64,000 bases of DNA from JAVBOW01 sp031549495 (GCA_031549495.1 JAVBPS010000019.1:1-64000); one strand, 5' to 3'; shown: positions 49,907-59,508, counted from the first letter of the stretch. Program-made: numbers and translations. The notes: generated from the letters alone by a model not told the origin.

Positions 49907-51487
49907 ATGAAGATAGCTCTCGCCCAACTCAATTTCACGGTCGGTGATTTCGAAAACAACAAAGTTAAAATCGTCGACTCGATCATCAAGGCGAAAGCTA
50001 AAGGAGCGAACCTCGTCGTCTTCAGCGAACAGGCCATCAGCGGAGCCCCTTCTTACGACCTTTTAAACAAAGTCACGTTCCTCGACCTGGGCGAGGAAGC
50101 GCTCGTGGAGATCGCCTCGCATTGCGACGATATAGCCGTGATCGTGGGGTTGCCCATCCAGCATGAAAACCGAACAATCAGTGCCGCCGCATTCATAAGG
50201 GACAGGAAAATAGTCCGTTACGTCGGCAAAAAAACCATCACATCGCGCGACGAAGTGCGGCATATCATCCCTTCGGAAGGAGTCGAATACGTAAAGGTCG
50301 CAGGACATAAAGTGGCGATCGTCGTGGGCGACGATGTGACCACCGAGCAGGAATATGGCGGTTATGCCGACACCATCGTCAACATCGCACTGAGTCCCTA
50401 TGCCCGCGGGATCGTTGAAAAGCGCTATGAATCCTTCGGGAAACTCGCCTACACGACCGGTAAAAACACCGTCTTCATCAATGCCGTGGGCGGGCAGACG
50501 GACATCGTTTATGACGGGTCTTCGGCTGTCTTTAATGCGCAGGGGAAGGCCGTGATGCTGTTGAAAAATTTCGAGGAAGATTTCGGTATCGTCGACCTGG
50601 ATGCCGTGAATCCTCCGCTCGAGATCCCTTACCAGAACAAAACGCGCAACGTATACCGCGCCCTGAAACTCGGGTTGGGCGACTATTTCCGTAAGAATGG
50701 GTTTCGGAAGGCGGCTCTCGGACTGTCGGGCGGCGTCGACTCGGCCGTGGTGCTTGCCCTTGCGGCGGAGGTGCTCGGCGGGGAGAATGTGCATGTGCTG
50801 ATGATGCCCTCGATCTACTCGTCGGATCACTCGGTGGACGATGCGCGGCAGTTGGCCGAAAACCTCGGGGTCAAATATGACATTGTGCCTATTTCGGGGC
50901 CTTACACAGCCGTGCTCAAGGAGATGCGGCCTGTTTTCGGCGACCTGCCGTTCGGGGTGGCGGAGGAGAATATCCAGGCCCGTTTGCGCATGGTTTATCT
51001 TATGGCGCTTTGCAATAAATTCGGATATATCCTGCTCAATACTTCCAACAAAAGCGAGCTTGCGGTGGGTTACGGCACGATGTACGGGGATAGCGCGGGG
51101 TCGATCAGCGTGATCGGCGACCTTTATAAAAGTGAGGTTTACGATCTGGCGCGCCATATCAACCGCGAGCGGGAGATCATTCCTGCGAACACCATCGACA
51201 AGGAGCCTTCGGCCGAATTGCGGCCCGAGCAGAAGGATTCGGATTCGCTGCCGGCTTATGACGAGTTGGACGCCATTCTCTACCGCATGATCGAGGAGGG
51301 GCAACACCGCGAGGAGATCATCAATGCCGGGTTCGAGGCCGATGTGGTGATGCGCGTCTATAAGATGGTCAATTGCAACGAGTATAAGCGGGTGCAGTTC
51401 TGCCCGGTGCTGCGCATGTCGACCTGCACGTTCCGCAAGGGGCGGGTGTGGCCGCTGACGAATAAATATGGCTCCTGGGGGCTGTAA
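49907..51487 (+). CDS. nadE: Glutamine-dependent NAD+ synthetase
   Basis: This 526-aa enzyme makes NAD+ from deamido-NAD+, ATP and glutamine in the cytoplasm. The N-terminal nitrilase-type glutaminase domain (1-250; MKIALAQLNFTVGDFENNKVKI, VVFSEQAISGAPSYDLL) hydrolyses glutamine. The C-terminal synthetase domain has the ATP-PPase P-loop LGLSGGVDSAVVLALA (about 271-286), LLNTSNKSELAVGYGTMYGD and EPSAELRPEQKDSDSLPAYDELD. ATG 49907 is used because the promoter box at 49866-49873 lies just upstream; the frame is open to 49871, inside that box. It is transcribed alone. Confidence 0.96.
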   Translation: MKIALAQLNFTVGDFENNKVKIVDSIIKAKAKGANLVVFSEQAISGAPSYDLLNKVTFLDLGEEALVEIASHCDDIAVIVGLPIQHENRTISAAAFIRDRKIVRYVGKKTITSRDEVRHIIPSEGVEYVKVAGHKVAIVVGDDVTTEQEYGGYADTIVNIALSPYARGIVEKRYESFGKLAYTTGKNTVFINAVGGQTDIVYDGSSAVFNAQGKAVMLLKNFEEDFGIVDLDAVNPPLEIPYQNKTRNVYRALKLGLGDYFRKNGFRKAALGLSGGVDSAVVLALAAEVLGGENVHVLMMPSIYSSDHSVDDARQLAENLGVKYDIVPISGPYTAVLKEMRPVFGDLPFGVAEENIQARLRMVYLMALCNKFGYILLNTSNKSELAVGYGTMYGDSAGSISVIGDLYKSEVYDLARHINREREIIPANTIDKEPSAELRPEQKDSDSLPAYDELDAILYRMIEEGQHREEIINAGFEADVVMRVYKMVNCNEYKRVQFCPVLRMSTCTFRKGRVWPLTNKYGSWGL

Positions 51488-52079
51488 AGGCAGGTTGGCC
51501 GCGTGATGCAGGGGCACCCTAAATGGAAAGCCCTCGTTGTTGCCAATAAACAGATTATCAGTAGTTATTTGAATCCAGAGAAGCCAAAAACGACGAACTT
51601 GCCTACCGGACTGGTTTAATATCAGCGCTTTACGTAGAGACAAATTTATACATTTTAGGCGAACTTAACAAGCTGTTTTTGAGGGGTTACTGAAAATATG
51701 TACTGACAGTCTCTTGCTTTTTTAGCGTTTCTACAAACCAGCCTACGTGGACTGAAAAAACGGGAATTCTAACTTATATCGAAAGAGCCGCAATCGGATA
51801 ATCCCATTGCGGCTCTTTGATTGATATTTGTCATTGCTGATGACTACTGCTCTGTCCGTTGAGACAAAGCCCGTGCAAACAATAGGCGTTGATGATATCA
51901 CTTCACACCCGTCGACAGTAGAATAGCTCCTAATCTTAAAAGGCCAGAGAAAGGGCGGCTGTCAGCCGCCGAAACCACGTTCCGAGACCAAAGACTCCTT
52001 TGCTCAAATTAGAGACCACTAACCATTAAAAAAGGCAAATATGTAATATCTACATCATTATGAGCGGGGGTTGAAAAGA
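51488..52079. other. 592-base region without a recognised gene
   Basis: A strong hairpin AAAGAGCCGCAAT (51782-51794) / ATTGCGGCTCTTT (51806-51818) is a possible terminator, and GGCGGCTG/CAGCCGCC lies near 51954-51970. The sequence is less GC-rich than nadE and may be a decayed insertion, but no fragment could be identified. Confidence 0.5.
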
Positions 52080-52781
52080 TCAAAAGACCCTATTGACCCT
52101 CTCGATGAAGCCCGCATAGAAAGACCTGCCGATAGGTAGCGTGATATCGGAGTTATAGAGCGTCAGGCCGGTGCGGGTGTACGAGGCAATGCGATAAAGG
52201 GGCACGACGAACGATTTGTGGATACGCATAAATGGAGCGGGGAGCAGCTCCTGCACACTCTTTAGGCTCACCTGCGAAAGCACCGGGCGTGCGCCGAGCA
52301 GGTGGATGCGGACGTAATTGTCCATTGCCTCGATGTAGACCACATCCGCAAGCCTGATTTTCACATTCTTATATTCGACCTTGACCGTGATCTCGGCGTC
52401 ATCCAATACTGGTTTTTGCGAAAGCTCCCGGAGCGTGCGAAGTTGCTGCGCCTTCTCGACCGCCCGGCAGAAACGGCTGTATGCGAATGGCTTGTGCAGA
52501 AAATCCACAGCACCCAGGTCGAACCCGTCGACGGCATACTGTGCATAAGCCGTCGTAAAGACCAGGAAAGTCTCTTTCGGGATCTCGCGCGCCAGTTCCA
52601 CGCCGTTGATCTCGCCCATCCTAATATCCAGGAACAGCAAGTCGGGCGCGATGCGTTTTACCTCGCGCATTCCCACGACCGGATCGGTGTAGGTCTTCAG
52701 GTCGATGCCGCCGATGCGCTGGCAATATTGTTCCAACACGCGCAGGGCTACCGGTTCGTCGTCTATGGCGATGCACTTCAT
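52080..52781 (-). CDS. LytTR-family response regulator
   Basis: This 233-aa regulator has a receiver domain (IAIDDEPVALRVLEQYC, phospho-acceptor in LLFLDIRMGEINGVEL, Lys in LHKPFAYSRF) and a C-terminal LytTR DNA-binding domain (about 130-233: ITVKVEYKNVKIRLADVVYIEAMDNYVRIHL, then FMRIHKSFVVPLYRI). Its start overlaps the kinase stop as ATGA. It probably controls the adjacent surface-protein genes at 53970-57619, which lie divergent to the pair (inference). Confidence 0.94.
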   Translation of the reverse strand: MKCIAIDDEPVALRVLEQYCQRIGGIDLKTYTDPVVGMREVKRIAPDLLFLDIRMGEINGVELAREIPKETFLVFTTAYAQYAVDGFDLGAVDFLHKPFAYSRFCRAVEKAQQLRTLRELSQKPVLDDAEITVKVEYKNVKIRLADVVYIEAMDNYVRIHLLGARPVLSQVSLKSVQELLPAPFMRIHKSFVVPLYRIASYTRTGLTLYNSDITLPIGRSFYAGFIERVNRVF

Positions 52782-53812
52782 TGCAGGTCAATGGTTAGCA
52801 TTACGGTGTAAGTGTCCTGCCCCCCGTCTATCTCCAGCCGGTGCCGGCCCGGATAAAGCAGGTCGAGCCGCTTGCGGCAGTTCTCGATTCCGTACCCGCT
52901 CTTTTCTTCGGTTTCACGCAACACGACCGGGTTTTGGGTTTTAAAATTAAGCCGATCGCCGTCTATATGTATGTCGATATATATGTCGCCCTGCCGGTGG
53001 GACGACACGCCGTACTTGAGTGCGTTCTCGACGAACGTGATCAGGATCATCGGGGCGACCACGGCGGCAGGATTCTCGTCCCGGTTTTCGTACGTGAAAT
53101 GGATTTGCGTGCGCTCGCTGAGGCGGTTGCGCTGCAATTCGATGTACTGGCGGATGTAGTCGATCTCCGCCCGCAGGGGCACTTTCTCCTTCTCCGCATT
53201 CGTATACATATATTTGGTCAGATGCATGAATTGCATGAAGGCCGTTTCCGCCCGCCCCACATCGGTCAGCATCAGCCCGTAGAGCGTATTGAGCGTATTG
53301 AATAGGAAGTGCGGGTTGATCTGGGCTTTGTAGAGGGCCAGCTCGGCCTTCTTTTTTTCGTGCTCGGCGGCCTGCCGCTCGACCATCTGCCGGTAGAGTT
53401 CGGCGAGCGTCCCCACCGCAAAACTGAACGCGACCACTACGATATAAAGGAACCATACGGCCCGCTGGTGGAGCAGCAGCCTGGTCTGGGGCGTCATCTC
53501 GACCGGATATTTCCTCTGCGGCACTGAAGGCGGGACGTTGAACCGGTAACGTGAGATCAGATAAGTGACTACGAGGGTCACGGCTATGATGACCAGCGCC
53601 CAGATCATCCGCTTTCGATCCCGGAAAAGCCAGGGGACGGCCACGGTGCGGTTGACCGCGTAGACTGCATAAACCCATCCGATGAACAAAGCCACAAACG
53701 TCGCGTTGCTGTTCAGCCAGCGGTCGACGGGCAGCAGCCAGATCATAAACGGCAGCAGCACCAGGCAAAAGCCCAGGTCGATATATAAAGGTAGCCGTCT
53801 GTCTGTTCGCAT
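52778..53812 (-). CDS. LytS/YehU-type sensor histidine kinase
   Basis: This 344-aa kinase has four membrane helices in the first 150 residues, a coiled linker (LYRQMVERQAAEHEKKKAELALYKAQ), then the His_kinase domain with phospho-acceptor His in QINPHFLFNTLNTLYGLM. The HATPase has VAPMILITFVENALKYGV (N box) and GYGIENCRKRL (G box). The start MRTDRR at 53812 lies only five bases from a consensus -7 box, so the mRNA may be leaderless. It is coupled to the LytTR regulator. Confidence 0.93.
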   Translation of the reverse strand: MRTDRRLPLYIDLGFCLVLLPFMIWLLPVDRWLNSNATFVALFIGWVYAVYAVNRTVAVPWLFRDRKRMIWALVIIAVTLVVTYLISRYRFNVPPSVPQRKYPVEMTPQTRLLLHQRAVWFLYIVVVAFSFAVGTLAELYRQMVERQAAEHEKKKAELALYKAQINPHFLFNTLNTLYGLMLTDVGRAETAFMQFMHLTKYMYTNAEKEKVPLRAEIDYIRQYIELQRNRLSERTQIHFTYENRDENPAAVVAPMILITFVENALKYGVSSHRQGDIYIDIHIDGDRLNFKTQNPVVLRETEEKSGYGIENCRKRLDLLYPGRHRLEIDGGQDTYTVMLTIDLQ

Positions 53813-53816
53813 GATG

Positions 53817-53824
53817 CAAAGGTA
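53817..53824 (-). promoter_or_regulatory. -7 promoter box abutting the kinase start codon
   Basis: The minus strand reads TACCTTTG (53824-53817). With the usual spacing the transcript would start at about 53812, on the A of the ATG, giving a leaderless mRNA. Confidence 0.5.
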
Positions 53825-53969
53825 ATGAGTTCCGGCAATTTGCAAAAACCTGCGCGGTGTCGTTCACGGATGTTCCCGTGTCGTTCGCCACCGCTTTTAC
53901 CCGCTCCCGTTTTTTGTATATAAGGAAGGCCTACATTTATATCAGAAAAATGATTAAAATTGTAGAAGC

Positions 53970-55607
53970 ATGAAAAATAGAGCCTTATTTTGTTTGGTGG
54001 CATTGTTTGCCTTCGCATCGTGTTCGGATAACGAAGCAACCGTAGCTCCCGGCGGGCAAGAGCCGGATTTAACCCTCCAGAGCCTTACCGCGGTTATCTC
54101 TGACGGGCTTCATGGCAATTGGAGTGCGGGCGACGTTATAATGCTGCTTCACGATGGACAAACTCTTCGCGTGCAAGCGCAGGAATCCGGCAGCACATCG
54201 GGCCTTTCAGGCACTCTCGAAGGCCGTTTCACCGAAGACATGCCTTTGTACGGCGCGTATCCGGCAGATAACGCGGTATCTTCAGATCAACAAAGTGTAA
54301 CCGTAACCGTTCCCGCCGCTCAAACGGCCGGAGGCAGTGGACATGATGAAAAGGCTGTGGTGGCAGTGGCTCGCACAGTCACTGATAATCTGTCTTTCCA
54401 GACTGTTTGCGGAGGTATAAAACTTAACTTCCAGATGTCGGGCGTAACGAAGGTGGTGCTGGAAAGCGTCGATGGCTATGCCCTGTCCGGTACGGTTAGA
54501 ATAAAATGGGATAACCAGGGAAAGCCCTTGGCCGATGATATAACAACCGCCAATAGCATCATTACTTTCAGCGCCTGCGGGCAGACCGGCTTCACTCCCG
54601 GAAAGGACTACTATATCTCCACCCTGCCTTGCGACGTCTATGGCGGATATCGGCTTTCCATCTATAAGGACGGGCTGGTCGCTCATTATTTCGGCGTGCA
54701 TCAGACGGTGGAACGGGCTTGTTTTGTAATCCCTGTCAATTTTACGGAAAGCGACCTGGAGTTCGGCGACCCGAATGCGCCACTTGTGGAAGAAGAGCGT
54801 CCGGGGCTGGACGCCACGACAAATGCCCTTCTGCGCCAATATCAGAAGAATCCGACCGAAGAGAACCGGCAGGCACTGTTGGACCAGATGGGTATTCGCT
54901 ACGATAAAGTCGTCGCACGAAAGAAAGCCAAGCTTCGCGAGCTGGAGAGGGAGGCAAAAACCCAAAACGTCATAGATGAAATGCAGGTTATTGTGGACGA
55001 GATGGTCGATAATCGTGATATCCGGCTTCAACAACAGTTCCTCAGGCTCATCGACCCCCGCACCGACGACGATCCGGACGACGCCTGGATGGTGTTGCGC
55101 GGTGCATCGGCCCCGAATGCCTACATCGGTTATGCACCTGTGACAAATGCCGAGTACGCTCTGTTCAAAGATGGCTTTACCTATGATGCGGGAAAAGGAA
55201 ACTATCCGGTAGTCAATATTACGATCGCCGAGGCCACGGCCTATTGCGACTGGCTTATGGCCAAAGACAACTCGCACGCATATCGTCTGCCGAGCGATGA
55301 AGAGTGGGTTCTCGGTGCCGGTCATATGCCTAAAGACGTCACTATGAACTCCGGCCGTGTGAAATCCGGATTGACGGCGGTGGATGCCTACAAGCAGACG
55401 ACCGGCGCCTGCGGAGGCATCGACTTCTGGGGCAATTGCTGGGAGTGGACCTGCTCGACGGACGCGAGCGGAAAGTATATCGTCAAAGGAGGTAGTTGGG
55501 ACTCTGACCGCGACGATTGCCGTAGCGAGAAATCGGATGTCAGCAGGAAGGGTTCACAAGGCTACGCCAATGTCGGTTTCAGGGTGGTAAGAACAGATTT
55601 AATTTAA
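53970..55607 (+). CDS. SUMF1 (FGE-sulfatase-type) domain lipoprotein, paralogue A
   Basis: This 545-aa lipoprotein (lipobox FASC, Cys18) has an N-terminal fimbrillin-like/beta-sandwich half (about 35-255; KDYYISTLPCDVYGGYRLSIYKDGL). A coiled segment follows (ARKKAKLRELEREAKTQNVIDEMQVIVDEM, about 310-345). The C-terminal SUMF1-type C-type-lectin fold (about 370-545) has APVTNAEYALF, YRLPSDEEWVLGAGHM, FWGNCWEWTCS and YIVKGGSWDSDRDDCRS...ANVGFRVVR. Such domains usually bind ligands or act in surface recognition rather than forming formylglycine; catalytic cysteines are not evident. It lies 15 bases from its paralogue. Confidence 0.88.
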   Translation: MKNRALFCLVALFAFASCSDNEATVAPGGQEPDLTLQSLTAVISDGLHGNWSAGDVIMLLHDGQTLRVQAQESGSTSGLSGTLEGRFTEDMPLYGAYPADNAVSSDQQSVTVTVPAAQTAGGSGHDEKAVVAVARTVTDNLSFQTVCGGIKLNFQMSGVTKVVLESVDGYALSGTVRIKWDNQGKPLADDITTANSIITFSACGQTGFTPGKDYYISTLPCDVYGGYRLSIYKDGLVAHYFGVHQTVERACFVIPVNFTESDLEFGDPNAPLVEEERPGLDATTNALLRQYQKNPTEENRQALLDQMGIRYDKVVARKKAKLRELEREAKTQNVIDEMQVIVDEMVDNRDIRLQQQFLRLIDPRTDDDPDDAWMVLRGASAPNAYIGYAPVTNAEYALFKDGFTYDAGKGNYPVVNITIAEATAYCDWLMAKDNSHAYRLPSDEEWVLGAGHMPKDVTMNSGRVKSGLTAVDAYKQTTGACGGIDFWGNCWEWTCSTDASGKYIVKGGSWDSDRDDCRSEKSDVSRKGSQGYANVGFRVVRTDLI

Positions 55608-55622
55608 TCCGTAAGACAAATC

Positions 55623-56960
55623 ATGAAAAAGTTGTTTTTAGCAATGGCTATTGCCATTATGACTGCCACAGCCGTGTCGGCGCAAAAGATAGTGATTCCG
55701 GCCGTCCAAACTGACAAACACGCCGAATCTGACAGCAATTCCGCAATTCGCTGCGGCATCAAGTTCAACTTCCGGCTTTCAGGCGTAACGAAGGTGGAGC
55801 TTGAGAGCGTCGATGGCAATCCTTTGGCTGGTACGGCAAGTATCAAAATGGGCGCTCAGGGGAAGCCGATGGTGGGTGAGGTAGAAAACGCAAGTACCAT
55901 CATCTCATTCAGCGCAGCCGACAAGTCCGGCTTCACTCCCTCAAAGGACTATTACATCTCCACCTTGCCTTGCGACCTCTACGGAGGATACAGGCTTTCC
56001 ATCTACCGCGACGGACTTGTGGCTCATTACTTCGGCGTGCATCAGACGGTAGTGCCGGGGGCATTTATAAGCCCCGCCGACTTGGTGGAGAGTGAGTTGG
56101 AATTCGACAAACCCGGCGCCCCCCTTGTCGAAGAGGGACGGCCCAAGATGGATTCCAAGACGCACAATCTTTTCCTCCAATACCGGAAAAACCCGACGGA
56201 AGCCAACAAACAAGCGTTGCTGGATCAAATGAGCGTTCGCTACGACAAAGTGGTGGCAAGAAAGAAAAACAAACTGCGTGAGCTGGAGCGTGAGGCAAAA
56301 ACTCATAGCGTCGTGGAAAAAATGCAGGGTATCGTGGATGAGATGACCCAGAACCGCGATATCCGAATCCAGCAACAATTCCTGCGATTCATCGACCCCC
56401 GAAAGGACGAGAACCCGAATGACGCCTGGATGGTGTTGCGCGGCGCATCGGCCCCCAATGCCTACATCGGCTATACGCCTGTCACCAATGCCCAGTACGC
56501 CCTGTTCAAAGCGGGATTTGTCTATGATGCGGGAAAGGAAAACCATCCGGTGATAAATGTTACGATCGCTGATGCCAATGCTTATTGCGGCTGGCTCACG
56601 GCGCAGGACAGAAAGCACATCTACCGCCTGCCGAGTGAAGAGGAGTGGATTCTCGGCGCCGGACACATGCCAAAGGATGTATCTATGAACTCCGGCCACG
56701 TGGAATCCGGCTTGACGGCTGTGGATGCTTACAGCCAGAGTACAGGTTCCTCAGGAGGTATTGACTTCTGGGGCAATTGCTGGGAATGGACTTCTTCGAC
56801 CGATGCGGGTGGATCGTATATCATCAAAGGAGGTAGTTGGGACTCTAAACGCGACGACTGCCGCAGCGAGAAATCGGATGACAGCAGGACGGGTTCACGG
56901 GGCTACGCCAATGTCGGTTTCAGAGTGGTAAGGGTCGATTCAGCCAATCCCGGCATTTAG
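55623..56960 (+). CDS. SUMF1 domain secreted protein, paralogue B
   Basis: This 445-aa protein has a cleavable signal (MKKLFLAMAIAIMTATAVSAQK) instead of a lipobox. From residue about 40 on it aligns with paralogue A across beta domain, coiled segment and SUMF1-type domain (YRLPSEEEWILGAGHM, FWGNCWEWTSS, YIIKGGSWDSKRDDCRS, ANVGFRVVRVD). It lacks the first 100 or so residues of A. In the last 100 bases of the domain, the few differences to A fall at loop residues typical of C-type-lectin ligand sites. Probably made together with A and exported to the cell surface. Confidence 0.87.
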   Translation: MKKLFLAMAIAIMTATAVSAQKIVIPAVQTDKHAESDSNSAIRCGIKFNFRLSGVTKVELESVDGNPLAGTASIKMGAQGKPMVGEVENASTIISFSAADKSGFTPSKDYYISTLPCDLYGGYRLSIYRDGLVAHYFGVHQTVVPGAFISPADLVESELEFDKPGAPLVEEGRPKMDSKTHNLFLQYRKNPTEANKQALLDQMSVRYDKVVARKKNKLRELEREAKTHSVVEKMQGIVDEMTQNRDIRIQQQFLRFIDPRKDENPNDAWMVLRGASAPNAYIGYTPVTNAQYALFKAGFVYDAGKENHPVINVTIADANAYCGWLTAQDRKHIYRLPSEEEWILGAGHMPKDVSMNSGHVESGLTAVDAYSQSTGSSGGIDFWGNCWEWTSSTDAGGSYIIKGGSWDSKRDDCRSEKSDDSRTGSRGYANVGFRVVRVDSANPGI

Positions 56961-56983
56961 CCATCAACCTTAATAAATCAATT

Positions 56984-57619
56984 ATGAAACGCCTTTACCT
57001 CCTGCTGGCTTTGTCGCTTGCAACAGGCTATTCCTGCGCAAAAAATGGCGACGACAATGACAATACGCCGGAATACCTCCGTTATGCGGGGCATTCGTAT
57101 CTGATTGTAAAAGAGCTGAAGACATGGACCGACGCGGCTGCCGACGCAGTGGCCCGAGGCGGATATTTAGTCGAAATCGGCGACAAATCCGAACAGGATG
57201 CCATTTACCAATGGATTCGCAATTCGGGCATTTCGACCTCATACACGGCTGTGCCCGACGGCGGCGGAATAGCTTATATCTGGATCGGGGCTACCGACCG
57301 CGCGTCGGAAGGCGAATGGGTTTGGAATGGCCGCAACCAAAGCGGCGCATCCCGGATGTTTTGGTCAGGCGACAAAACCGGAACAGCCGTGGACGGCAGC
57401 TATTACAATTGGGGCGGAACAGCCGCCGGCAAATGTAAAGAGCCCGATAATTACATCCATTCGCAGTATTCGCCCAGTGGACAGAATGCCGCCGCCATAG
57501 GCTTGGTCAATTGGCCACCGGACAGCAACCTTCAGCCTTTTGGCGTAGCCGGCCAGTGGAACGATATTGCCGAAACCAACAAGATTTACTACATCGTTGA
57601 GTTTGATACAGGCGTATGA
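56984..57619 (+). CDS. C-type lectin domain lipoprotein
   Basis: This 211-aa protein has a lipoprotein-like signal (ATGYSC, Cys near 18) and one C-type lectin domain: GHSYLIVKELKTWTDAAADAVARGGYLVEI, YIWIGATDRASEGEWVWN, YYNWGG, KEPDNYIHSQ, GQWNDIAETNKIYYIVEF. This is the canonical order (WIGL-like, EPN-like EPD, WND motifs) and suggests calcium-dependent glycan binding. It lies 23 bases after SUMF1 paralogue B, as the third gene of a surface-protein operon. Confidence 0.9.
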   Translation: MKRLYLLLALSLATGYSCAKNGDDNDNTPEYLRYAGHSYLIVKELKTWTDAAADAVARGGYLVEIGDKSEQDAIYQWIRNSGISTSYTAVPDGGGIAYIWIGATDRASEGEWVWNGRNQSGASRMFWSGDKTGTAVDGSYYNWGGTAAGKCKEPDNYIHSQYSPSGQNAAAIGLVNWPPDSNLQPFGVAGQWNDIAETNKIYYIVEFDTGV

Positions 57620-57818
57620 CACGGGTAAAGATTTTCAAAGAGGAAATGCCGGCAAACCCTCTCCCTGCGCATATATTCTAACCGGTGGCCGCCGCGCTGA
57701 TGAAGCTGGGCACCCCGCCTGAAAGCACAATCGCAAGGGCTTGCGAAGCTATTGCAGGAGAACGAGAAATCACCCACGAAACAGACGCAGCAGGCTATCG
57801 AGCGAAATTCAATGATAT
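57620..57818. other. Short region with a possible gene remnant
   Basis: Reading from about 57684, a plus-strand frame AAALMKLGTPPESTIARACEAIAGEREITHETDAAGYRAKFNDIYKVNRGKT ends in TAG at 57846. It looks like the tail of a real protein but has no start and no family I can name. It overlaps the integrase remnant on the other strand. Confidence 0.3.
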
Positions 57819-58093
57819 CTACAAGGTGAATAGGGGAAAAACATAGCCCGGCAAATTTTTGGCAGTCTTGATCCGGTATCGATCAATGATCTCTTTAGCC
57901 TTGTCGATTAACAGAACCCGCGCCCGTTTGTCGCATTTGATCCGCTCGTAAATAATCATATCGTCCTTGATCAGGCCATAACGTAATAAATTTTGGGCAC
58001 CCGGGCGAAACCCGTCTTGTGAAAAATGATTTCGAGTTTGATTAATTCGGGGTCGCGCGGATTGCGAAAACCCGTGATACGGACAGAAAACAT
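57819..58093 (-). pseudogene. Tyrosine recombinase remnant
   Basis: The first 40 residues (MFSVRITGFRNPRDPELIKLEIIFHKTGFARVPKI) are the arm-binding start of a Bacteroidetes integrase. Then comes an internal deletion with frame change. The following frame gives LIKDDMIIYERIKCDKRARVLLIDKAKEIIDRYR and PGYVFPLFTL, the part of the catalytic domain before HxxR. Core-binding domain and active-site residues are gone. It marks a former insertion next to the lectin operon. The 209 bases beyond it (58094-58302) hold nothing recognisable. Confidence 0.75.
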
Positions 58094-58302
58094 AACGGCA
58101 AGTTTTGAGGTTTATACTTGGCGAAAATCGTTATGCTTATCTGAATGCTATTGCTATTTATAGCTGGCTGACAATAGCCTTTTATGTCATACAAGCGGGC
58201 TCTGTTTTAGGGTATTATAGGGATGGATGCTAAAAAAACAGTCTAATAATGAGAGAATTGACGTGGGATCAATAAAAGGGCCGTCCGAAAGGAGTGCCCT
58301 TT

Positions 58303-59508
58303 CTATTTATGCCGCAGGGTGTTGCGCACGACGGCGACGGCGGCGAGCATCAGCAGGGCGGAGACGGCGAAGGGCATTCCGGGGAAATAGAGGCGGGCGG
58401 TTTGGGCAGCGAAGAGCGAGAAGATGCCGGTCATCATGGGCGGACCGATGATCGAGGTGATGTTGCGCAGGGCCGAAAGGCCGCCCTGCAGCTCGCCCTG
58501 GCGGTCGTCGGGGGTGCGTATGGAGGTCATGGACTGGATCGCGGGGCCGAAGATCGTCCCGGCGGCCATCGGCAGCATTAGGGCGAAGAGCATCCAGCCG
58601 GCGGGAACGAAGGCGATGCAGGCGAACGTTACGCATTGCAGCAGCAGGCCCGCATAAATGGCGCGCCGTTCACCGATGCGGGGCAGCAGCCAGGGGCAGA
58701 CGAGGCCCTGCACGATGGCGAAGCCGAGGCCCATCGCGCCTAACGACCAGCCGATGCGCTCTTCCGTCCATGCGAATTTTTCGATCGCGAAGTAGCTCCA
58801 CACGCTGTCCATCACGTCGTTAGCGATGTAGAACAGGCCCATGGCGACCAGCAGGCCCCACACTACCCTATCGCCCCACAGGCGTGCGATGGCGTCCAGG
58901 GGATGCGCGCGTTTCCAGACAAGGGGGCTGCGGCGGGTGGCGTCGAGGGACTCGGGGACAATAAAGAACGTGTAGAGGATATTGGCCGCACTCAGGCCCA
59001 GGGCGGCGTAGCAAGGCAGGTAAAGGCCGTGTGAGGCCATCGTGCCGCCGAGTACCGGGCCGAGGATCATGCCGATGCCGAAGGAGGAATTGAGGATCGC
59101 GAAGTTGCGGGAGCGCCCGGCGGGCGGGGTAATATCGGCCGTATAAGCCGATGCGACGCTGTAACTGCCGCCGATCACCCCGCCGAGGATCTTGCCTGCG
59201 AAAAGCCATGCGATCGAGGGGGCAAAGGCGAGCATCGCGCTGTCGATGGCCAGGGGGAAGAGCGAGAGCAGCAGCACTATTCGCCGTCCGTAGCGGTCGC
59301 CCAGGCTGCCGAGCAGCGGGGCAAAAAAGATCTGCACGAGGGCGTACGCCCCGGCCAGCCAGCCGCCCCAGGCCGCCGCCGTATCCATACCGCCCTCGAC
59401 CAGTCCCGAAAGGATGCGGGGCAGCACGGGCAGCATCAGGCCGTAGCCCAGCACATCCGCAAGGGCGGGGACAAAGATGAAGCCGAGGGCGGGTTTACGG
59501 GAGGTCAT
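58303..59508 (-). CDS. Tet-type (TCR family) MFS efflux transporter
   Basis: This 401-aa protein has twelve helices in the TetA/TCR1.2 pattern: LADVLGYGLMLPVLPRIL in helix 1, then the loop 2-3 motif PLLGSLGDRYGRRIVLLLSL (GxxxDRxGRR). GKILGGVIGGSYSVASAYTADITPPAGRSRNFAILNSSFGIGMILGPVLGG is the antiporter motif C region. It exports a small molecule with proton exchange; tetracycline specificity cannot be claimed from sequence. No TetR-type regulator is adjacent. Confidence 0.9.
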   Translation of the reverse strand: MTSRKPALGFIFVPALADVLGYGLMLPVLPRILSGLVEGGMDTAAAWGGWLAGAYALVQIFFAPLLGSLGDRYGRRIVLLLSLFPLAIDSAMLAFAPSIAWLFAGKILGGVIGGSYSVASAYTADITPPAGRSRNFAILNSSFGIGMILGPVLGGTMASHGLYLPCYAALGLSAANILYTFFIVPESLDATRRSPLVWKRAHPLDAIARLWGDRVVWGLLVAMGLFYIANDVMDSVWSYFAIEKFAWTEERIGWSLGAMGLGFAIVQGLVCPWLLPRIGERRAIYAGLLLQCVTFACIAFVPAGWMLFALMLPMAAGTIFGPAIQSMTSIRTPDDRQGELQGGLSALRNITSIIGPPMMTGIFSLFAAQTARLYFPGMPFAVSALLMLAAVAVVRNTLRHK

